Positions 6,599 through 11,370 of a DNA stretch of 11,370 bases are shown in pieces. The translations under genes and the position numbers were made by a program. The DNA is from JALZHR01 sp036389695 (GTDB lineage: Bacteria > Acidobacteriota > Blastocatellia > Pyrinomonadales > Pyrinomonadaceae): assembly GCA_036389695.1 (NCBI GenBank), contig DASVWG010000349.1, positions 1 to 11,370 on the forward strand. The letters are read 5' to 3'. Each line of letters begins with the position of its first letter. Within the stretch, counting starts at the first letter, position 1. A model generated the notes under the pieces. That model was not told the origin of the DNA, ran no database searches, and saw nothing but the letters and a program-made list of their open reading frames with translations.

Positions 6599-8362
6599 TT
6601 AAATCGCGCCGGGATTGATGACTTTTGTTTCGGCTTCGGTGGCGTAGCCGACGGTTTCGCCCTGATTATTGAGCAGGTGAACTTTGGTGAAGCCTTTTTC
6701 TTTGCCGACGTTCAGGAGCTTGCCGAGAATTTCCTGTTTTTTGTCTTCGTTGATGACGTCCCACGCCGGGTTGACGACGCCGATAAAGGTTTCCTGATTG
6801 ATGCGGGCGGTTTGCAGGTAATCTTTAAAAGCGGAATTTTCGATATTTACTTTCTGCACGGACGGCGAGGCGCGTTTCGTGCTGAAATATTCGACGTATA
6901 AATAAAGCGACGCGCTCAGCAGAATCACGCAGACCAGCGTCGCGACCAACCATTGGCTGATGCCGAAAAAGCCGACGCGCGACTGCTTCGGTTTTTTGCT
7001 TTCGGTTTTTGTTTCGGGAACGTGGAGCGTCTCTTTCGGCTCGTCGAGCTTTGGCGGCACGATGGTGACGACTTCCGCTTTTTCCTTGAGCAATTCGACC
7101 AGTTGCAGCGTCTTGCTGGTGGCGTCGGAAATCGCCTGGTCGAGCAGAAAGCTGTATTGACTTTCAATCGCTTCGGCGCTCGTGTGCTCGCGCTCTCTTT
7201 CCAAAAGCTCGATGTAGCGGTTGCCGATTAAAACATTGCTTTCGATTGCCGCCGCCAAAACGAGCGGCGCGTAAAATTTATCGCTGATGCTCTCTTTGAA
7301 AAGCCGCAGGCGATTGTAAAAATCTTTTTTGACCAGCTCGTCAAAATTTTCGGCGTCCTGCGCTTCGGCGAGAAAATCGTCGAATTTGACGGTGATGAGA
7401 ACCAGCTCGGTTTCGTCTTCGACCGAATAAAGCGGCACGCTCGCCCAATCGGCGTAAAGCTCGCTAATCTGCCTGACGATTTCGTCGCGGTCAAAAAGCA
7501 TCTCGCGCCGCTCGCCTTCGATTTCTCTCGTAAAAAGGCGCGTCAGAATCATATCGAATTTGCTTCTGACCGATTCGGTGTGCGGCAGGTTGCGGTAAAA
7601 CCGCGCCAGAGCGATGATTGCCTGATTGCTCAGGGCGGGTTTGGTCGTTTCGCAATGACGGCGCAGGGCGCTGACCGACAAGTGTTTATCGCGATGCGAG
7701 AGAGCCGAGCACCAGCTTTCGGTTTCCTGCATCAGCTTGAATTCGGCTTGCGCGTTTTCGCTGGCGGGCGAGTTTTTGGAAACCTGTAGAAAATCGTGCA
7801 AGGCTTTTTTGACCGTGATGTCGTTGAAAGGCTTGGGCAAAATGCGCATCTGCTCGCGCTCGACGCCGGAAAAAACGTGTTCGACCATTTGCAGCGACGT
7901 CACTTCGTCAATCGCGCGGCGACGATAAAACTCCGCCTCGTCGACCGGCGGCTTCGGCGCGACGAAAATCCCGGCTTCGGGCGCGGAGAAAATTCCCGCT
8001 TCGGGCGTAATCATTTCAAAACCCGTTTTCGTTTCGCCCGCTTTATCTTCGTTTTCTTCCGTTTCGGCAAATGAAAAATCTTCGGACATCGCTTCGCTTG
8101 CAAATTCTTCCGAAGCGAGTTCCGTTTCGCTTGCAAATTCTTCGGCGAATGATTCTTCGGCTGCGAAGCGTTCCGGCTCGAAATCGGAATCCGCCGGGAA
8201 ATCCGGCGAGGATTCAAACTCGACCTCCGAATCATCAGCCGGCATACGGAATTGTGAAGCTTGTTCGGCGGCGAGAGCTTCCGCCGAATTTTTATCGATT
8301 ACCGTTTCTTCAAGCAGGTTTGCTTCCTTTAGCTCTTCAACAAGGTTTTCAAAAACGTTCAT
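6599..8362 (-). CDS. Single-pass membrane protein of unknown function, pilin-linked
   Basis: A 587-residue protein I do not recognise. Residues 27-108 are acidic and of low complexity with repeated EEFASE-like blocks; PEAGIF occurs twice near 120-132; about 140-440 looks like a folded alpha-helical cytoplasmic domain. A basic stretch (KKPKQSR) precedes one transmembrane helix at about 470-492, and about 95 residues follow, predicted outside the cytoplasm by the positive-inside rule. The tail contains a block beginning FIGVVNPAWDVIN, resembling a small alpha/beta fold. The start at 8362 is chosen because AGGTG lies 5 nt upstream; the frame is open to 8401 but without better signals. It is 80 bp downstream of the pilin gene on the same strand, which suggests a role in type IV pilus or secretion biology, though this rests on position only. 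Confidence 0.8.
   Translation of the reverse strand: MNVFENLVEELKEANLLEETVIDKNSAEALAAEQASQFRMPADDSEVEFESSPDFPADSDFEPERFAAEESFAEEFASETELASEEFASEAMSEDFSFAETEENEDKAGETKTGFEMITPEAGIFSAPEAGIFVAPKPPVDEAEFYRRRAIDEVTSLQMVEHVFSGVEREQMRILPKPFNDITVKKALHDFLQVSKNSPASENAQAEFKLMQETESWCSALSHRDKHLSVSALRRHCETTKPALSNQAIIALARFYRNLPHTESVRSKFDMILTRLFTREIEGERREMLFDRDEIVRQISELYADWASVPLYSVEDETELVLITVKFDDFLAEAQDAENFDELVKKDFYNRLRLFKESISDKFYAPLVLAAAIESNVLIGNRYIELLEREREHTSAEAIESQYSFLLDQAISDATSKTLQLVELLKEKAEVVTIVPPKLDEPKETLHVPETKTESKKPKQSRVGFFGISQWLVATLVCVILLSASLYLYVEYFSTKRASPSVQKVNIENSAFKDYLQTARINQETFIGVVNPAWDVINEDKKQEILGKLLNVGKEKGFTKVHLLNNQGETVGYATEAETKVINPGAI
8093..8143 (-). repeat. 18-bp direct repeat inside the acidic coding region
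   Basis: TTCGCTTGCAAATTCTTC occurs at 8093-8110 and again at 8126-8143, a 33-bp (11-codon) step. It encodes repeated EEFASE blocks in the acidic N-terminal part of the membrane protein. The in-frame step indicates recent internal duplication in a flexible region. Confidence 0.8.
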
Positions 8363-8418
8363 GGTTTCACCTGGAGTTTTTTTTGAGTAAAACATTTGCA
8401 TAGCTTTGTCGAACTCCT

Positions 8419-8436
8419 GCGGCTGTCGAAAGCCGC
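8419..8436. repeat. GC-rich hairpin between pilin and membrane-protein genes
   Basis: GCGGCT and AGCCGC form a 6-bp stem with a GTCGAA loop in the 80-bp gap between the two genes. No U-tract follows on the minus strand, so it is not a standard terminator. It may be a small REP-like element or a transcript-processing hairpin that changes the pilin-to-downstream mRNA ratio. Confidence 0.45.
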
Positions 8437-8442
8437 TCCAAT

Positions 8443-8865
8443 TTAGTCAAATATAAAATCGGCGTGCCCTCTTTCGGTCAGGGTAAGTGTTACGGGAGGC
8501 TCGGTGCCGTAGCCGGGACGGGTGGCGATAATCGTAAAGCCTTCGCGCAGCTCCGCCGGCGTCGGCGTGACGGGACTCATCACAAACGTATATTGCCCGC
8601 GCCTCATCGAAGTGCCGACGGTCGTGCCGAGCGCGCCGTATTGCGAATCGTTTAATTCCTGAAGCGAAGCATAGCGAGCGTTTTGAGAGTAATAATTATA
8701 CTGGGCGGCAAGCATTGTCTTCATCGACGCAAACGCGTTTCCGTCTTCGGCGGCGTCTTTGGCTTTGCGGACATACGGGAAGGTAAGAATCATCAGTATT
8801 CCGAGAATGACCATTACAATCAAGAGTTCGATTAATGAAAAACCCTGCTGCTTTTTATTGTTCAT
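8443..8865 (-). CDS. Type IV prepilin (PilA/pseudopilin family)
   Basis: A 140-residue prepilin. The leader MNNKKQQG is short and basic and is followed by FSLIELLIVMVILGIL, so the prepilin peptidase should cut between Gly8 and Phe9, leaving a methylatable Phe and the conserved Glu at mature position 5. The hydrophobic N-terminal helix would sit in the inner membrane before assembly; the rest is a soluble globular head. It contains no cysteine, so the C-terminal disulphide loop of many Gram-negative major pilins is absent; it could be a minor pilin, a pseudopilin or a major pilin of another type. The start is the ATG at 8865, supported by GGAGAGAGG six bases upstream and by leader length; the frame is open to 8910 but without signal. 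The divergent region upstream with its palindrome probably holds the promoter. Confidence 0.93.
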   Translation of the reverse strand: MNNKKQQGFSLIELLIVMVILGILMILTFPYVRKAKDAAEDGNAFASMKTMLAAQYNYYSQNARYASLQELNDSQYGALGTTVGTSMRRGQYTFVMSPVTPTPAELREGFTIIATRPGYGTEPPVTLTLTERGHADFIFD

Positions 8866-8904
8866 AAGTAACCTCTCTCCAAAATTTGTAAAACCCCGCG
8901 CGCC

Positions 8905-8919
8905 TGACAAAATTTGTCA
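8905..8919. promoter_or_regulatory. 15-bp perfect palindrome upstream of the pilin gene
   Basis: TGACAAAATTTGTCA has 7-bp arms about one central base and lies 40-54 bp upstream of the pilin start. A related TTGTGACAA follows at 8924-8932. The spacing suits an operator for a dimeric regulator overlapping the pilin promoter. No regulator is known from the sequence. Confidence 0.4.
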
Positions 8920-9067
8920 TTTTTTGTGACAAGTTCCGGCATTTTCCGGCGGGCAAAGAAACCGTCTTTTCACGATTTATCAATGTTTATCGAAGCTTTA
9001 CGAAAAGTGTGACGAAAAATCCATTTCATCGACAGATGATTTAGCAATGCTTATGCCAGAAGCGAAT

Positions 9068-9168
9068 CGTGAATCGCGAATCGTGAATCGTGAATAGGAA
9101 ATAGGAAATAGGGGAAAATCAAGAACTTTTCGTTTTTCCTATTCACGATTTACGATTCGCGATTCACG
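9068..9168. repeat. Inverted repeat with 34-bp arms (REP-like)
   Basis: Arms 9068-9101 and 9135-9168 are reverse complements with one mismatch, around a 33-nt loop. The left arm is itself made of CGTGAATCG / CGAATCGTGAAT-type short repeats followed by AATAGGAAATAGG. No ORF is present. It looks like a dispersed palindromic element; in speA or pilin leader RNA it would form a long hairpin. Confidence 0.85.
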
Positions 9169-9267
9169 AAAAAAAATAGTAGTTGTTTGCAGTTTTATTT
9201 TTTGCTAAATTTTGTAATTATAGAGTTTTGCATTACAGGGCGGATTTTCAGCAGGGAGAGCGTAGAT

Positions 9268-11214
9268 TTGACGGCAACAACAATCGAACAGACAACCGAG
9301 ACATACGGCATCGAAAATTGGGGGGCAGGTTACTTCAGCGTAAACCGAAAAGGAAATCTGGTCGTCCATCCGGCGGAAAACGACACGAAATCAGCCGCCG
9401 ACGTCAAAGAAATCATCGACGATTTAAAAAAACGCGGCATCAACGCGCCGGTTCTGCTGCGCTTTCCGCAGTTAATCGTCGGGCAAATCCGCAAGCTGCA
9501 GAAAGCCTTTAAAAGCTCCATCAAAGAATACGACTACGACGGACGCCATATGTGCGTCTACCCGATGAAGGTCAACCAGAATCGCGCCGTCGTCGAGGAA
9601 TATCTGAAAGAAGGCGCGCGCTACGATTTCGGACTGGAAGCCGGCTCGAAAGCCGAGCTTTACGCCGCGCTGGCGATGGAACAATCCGACGACAGCCTGC
9701 TCGTGCTGAACGGCTTTAAAGACGAAGAATTTATTCGTCTCGCCTTTACCGGCGCGCAAGCCGGAAAAAACGTCGTCATCGTCGTCGAGAAGCTTTCCGA
9801 GATGGAGCACACCCTGAAAATCGCCGACGAAGTGACCGCCAAAAATTCCGCAACGAAGCTGCCGATGCTCGGCGTGCGCGTCAAGCTTTATTCGAAAGGC
9901 TCCGGCAAATGGGAAAAATCCGGCGGCGAAGCGGCGAAATTCGGCTTGACGACGACCGAGATTTTAGAAGTCATACGCCGCCTGAACGAATCGCAGCGCA
10001 CCGATATGCTGCGGCTTCTGCATTTTCATATCGGCTCGCAGCTGACTGACATTAAACGCATTAAAAGCGCGATGCGCGAAGCCGCGCGCGTTTACGCAAA
10101 AATCCGGCAGCTTAATATTCCGATTGATTTTTTGGACGTCGGCGGCGGTATGGCGGTCGATTACGACGGCTCGAAAACTTCCTTCGAATCTTCTTCGAAC
10201 TACAACGCGCAGGAGTTTGCCAACGACGTGATTTACGTTATCAAAAACGTCTGCGACGACGAAAACGTGCCGCACCCGACGATTATCCAGGAATGCGGGC
10301 GCTTTATGTCGGCTTATCACGCGATGCTGGTGACCAACATTCAGGACGAAATCGAAACCGTCGTCGAAGACATCACCGACCCGATAAAGCTCGACGCGGA
10401 CGACCCGCAGGTCGTCAAAGAGCTTTTCGATTTGCGCGAGACGATAAACGGGAAAAATTACCAGGAATACTATCACGACGCGCTCGAAAACCGCGAAGAA
10501 TTGTTTACGATGTTCAACCTCGGTTTGATTTCTCTGGAAGACCGTGGTAAAGGCGAGGTTTTGTTCTGGGACATCTGCGAGCGCGCCGACCAGTTCGCGC
10601 AGCAGAAAAAGTATGTATCCGAAGAGTTTGAAGACCTTCGCAAGCTTTTGTGCGCCAAATATCTGGCAAACTTTTCCGTCTTTCGCTCGATGCCCGACAA
10701 CTGGGCTTTGGAGCAGCTTTTCCCGATTATTCCAATCCATAAACTCAACAAAAAGCCGACGGAATATGCTACGCTATGTGATATAACCTGCGATTCTGAC
10801 GGTGTGGTCGAAAAGTTCGTGGATTTGCACGACGTCAAGCCCGTTTTGGAATTGCACAAGTTGGTGGAAGGCGAGCCGTATTATCTCGCGATGATGCTGG
10901 TCGGCGCGTATCAGGAAGTGATGGGCAATAATCACAATCTTTTCGGCGTGCCGCACGAAGCGCATATACACATCGACGAAGGCGGCTTCATCATCAAAAA
11001 AGTTATCCAGGGCGCGACCTTAGGCGATTCGCTGCTGACGGCGCGCTTCGAAGCCGGACAGATGCACGACGGCTTCCGGCGCATCGTGATGCAGCGGATT
11101 AAAGACGGCGATATCTCGATGAAAGAAGGCAATGAGCTGATGGAATTTTACGAAAGCAAAGTCAATTCCTACACTTATCTTTTGCCGAACGGAAGCGGAA
11201 ATGAAAACCGCTAG
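9268..11214 (+). CDS. speA: Biosynthetic arginine decarboxylase (SpeA)
   Basis: A 648-residue PLP enzyme converting arginine to agmatine and CO2, the first step of the agmatine route to putrescine and spermidine. It belongs to the fold-type III, alanine-racemase-like decarboxylases. Landmarks: YPMKVNQ with the PLP lysine near residue 101, HFHIGSQ near 280, the glycine-rich DVGGGMAVDYDG near 292, ECGRFMSAYHA near 337, CDITCDSDG with the active-site cysteine near 515, and GAYQE near 555. Length matches SpeA (about 630-660). I choose the TTG at 9268 because AGGGAGAG lies upstream at a workable spacing, and because conserved sequence (TYGIENWGAGYF) begins soon after; the frame is open from 9187 but that extension is hydrophobic and lies in the AT-rich leader. 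It is transcribed divergently from the pilin gene and followed by a small gene 5 bp later. Confidence 0.95.
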   Translation: MTATTIEQTTETYGIENWGAGYFSVNRKGNLVVHPAENDTKSAADVKEIIDDLKKRGINAPVLLRFPQLIVGQIRKLQKAFKSSIKEYDYDGRHMCVYPMKVNQNRAVVEEYLKEGARYDFGLEAGSKAELYAALAMEQSDDSLLVLNGFKDEEFIRLAFTGAQAGKNVVIVVEKLSEMEHTLKIADEVTAKNSATKLPMLGVRVKLYSKGSGKWEKSGGEAAKFGLTTTEILEVIRRLNESQRTDMLRLLHFHIGSQLTDIKRIKSAMREAARVYAKIRQLNIPIDFLDVGGGMAVDYDGSKTSFESSSNYNAQEFANDVIYVIKNVCDDENVPHPTIIQECGRFMSAYHAMLVTNIQDEIETVVEDITDPIKLDADDPQVVKELFDLRETINGKNYQEYYHDALENREELFTMFNLGLISLEDRGKGEVLFWDICERADQFAQQKKYVSEEFEDLRKLLCAKYLANFSVFRSMPDNWALEQLFPIIPIHKLNKKPTEYATLCDITCDSDGVVEKFVDLHDVKPVLELHKLVEGEPYYLAMMLVGAYQEVMGNNHNLFGVPHEAHIHIDEGGFIIKKVIQGATLGDSLLTARFEAGQMHDGFRRIVMQRIKDGDISMKEGNELMEFYESKVNSYTYLLPNGSGNENR

Positions 11215-11219
11215 CTTTT

Positions 11220-11370
11220 ATGACTGTTGAGATAACTTGTCCGAAATGTCAGACGCCGATGCAGGAAGGTTTTGTCATTGACCGCGGCGGTGCTGCGAGA
11301 TTAGCCCCGACGTGGGTCGAAGGCGCGCCCGAAGAATCGTTCTGGAGCGGTTTAAAAACAAACGGTAAAC
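11220..11370 (+). CDS. Small zinc-ribbon protein, DUF6487-like (partial)
   Basis: The first 50 codons are present and the gene runs off the right edge. The translation opens MTVEITCPKCQTPMQEGFV, with a CPKC knuckle that would bind zinc, followed by a TWVEG...SFW...LK segment. This combination matches small bacterial proteins of the PF20097 (DUF6487) kind, from memory, with no known function; the second Cys pair should lie beyond the window. The ATG at 11220 is 5 bp after the speA stop codon and has no clear Shine-Dalgarno sequence, suggesting translation coupled to speA. Confidence 0.7.
   Translation, partial: MTVEITCPKCQTPMQEGFVIDRGGAARLAPTWVEGAPEESFWSGLKTNGK

Larger units (their letters stand above)
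8866..9267. other. Divergent intergenic region between pilin and speA
   Basis: A 402-bp region with no supported gene. From the pilin side it holds the 15-bp palindrome, a TTCCGGC direct repeat (8934-8952), about 110 bp where I see nothing specific, a large inverted repeat (9068-9168) and an AT-rich stretch with TAATTATAG (9215-9223), which may be the speA -10. The frame open from 9187 into speA is untranslated leader in my reading. Confidence 0.6.

Noticed and set aside
9964..10740. 258-codon open frame on the minus strand inside speA
   Set aside because: It is fully antisense to well-conserved speA and arises from the codon bias of the sense gene; the translation shows no recognisable motif.

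Overview
The window comes from a bacterial chromosome of mixed composition. The housekeeping genes are near 50% GC, and the accessory block at the left is strongly AT-rich. Type I glutamine synthetase with an adenylylation-type tyrosine loop, a SpeA-type arginine decarboxylase, a type IV pilin, Shine-Dalgarno-led starts and dispersed palindromic intergenic repeats point to an environmental Gram-negative bacterium. My best guess is Acidobacteriota (Blastocatellia-like), but this is inferred from protein style only; no marker gene in the window settles it.

Layout, left to right. Positions 1-45 hold the first 15 codons of a minus-strand gene with a good ribosome binding site and a possible structured leader. 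Positions 143-415 are a perfect-register array of thirteen 21-bp repeats with a 42-bp super-period. It is open on both strands and lies downstream of a good minus-strand sigma-70-like promoter (471-500). Positions 555-4754 carry two tandem minus-strand paralogues, each an NB-ARC/STAND NTPase followed by kinesin-light-chain-type TPRs. They share a short N-terminal Gly-Asp-Gly-Asn...Ile-Gln-Gly motif and even a similar 5' untranslated region. A clear intrinsic terminator (4841-4880) separates them from glnA (4906-6327, minus). A 151-bp palindromic repeat fills most of the space between glnA and the next gene. That gene encodes a 587-residue single-pass membrane protein of unknown function (6599-8362, minus), preceded in the same orientation by a type IV prepilin gene (8443-8865). 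A 402-bp divergent intergenic region contains a 15-bp perfect palindrome and a second large inverted repeat. It leads to plus-strand speA (9268-11214), followed after 5 bp by the start of a small zinc-ribbon gene (11220 to the end).

How the genes relate. The pilin and the 587-residue protein are probably one transcription unit. glnA is a stand-alone unit with its own terminator. speA and the zinc-ribbon gene are probably co-transcribed. The two STAND genes are probably a two-gene unit that arose by tandem duplication. They have the architecture of signal-sensing NTPases used in bacterial conflict or defence systems, but no effector domain is fused to them. The shared N-terminal motif is therefore the most interesting candidate in the window: it may be a homotypic adaptor that recruits an effector encoded elsewhere.
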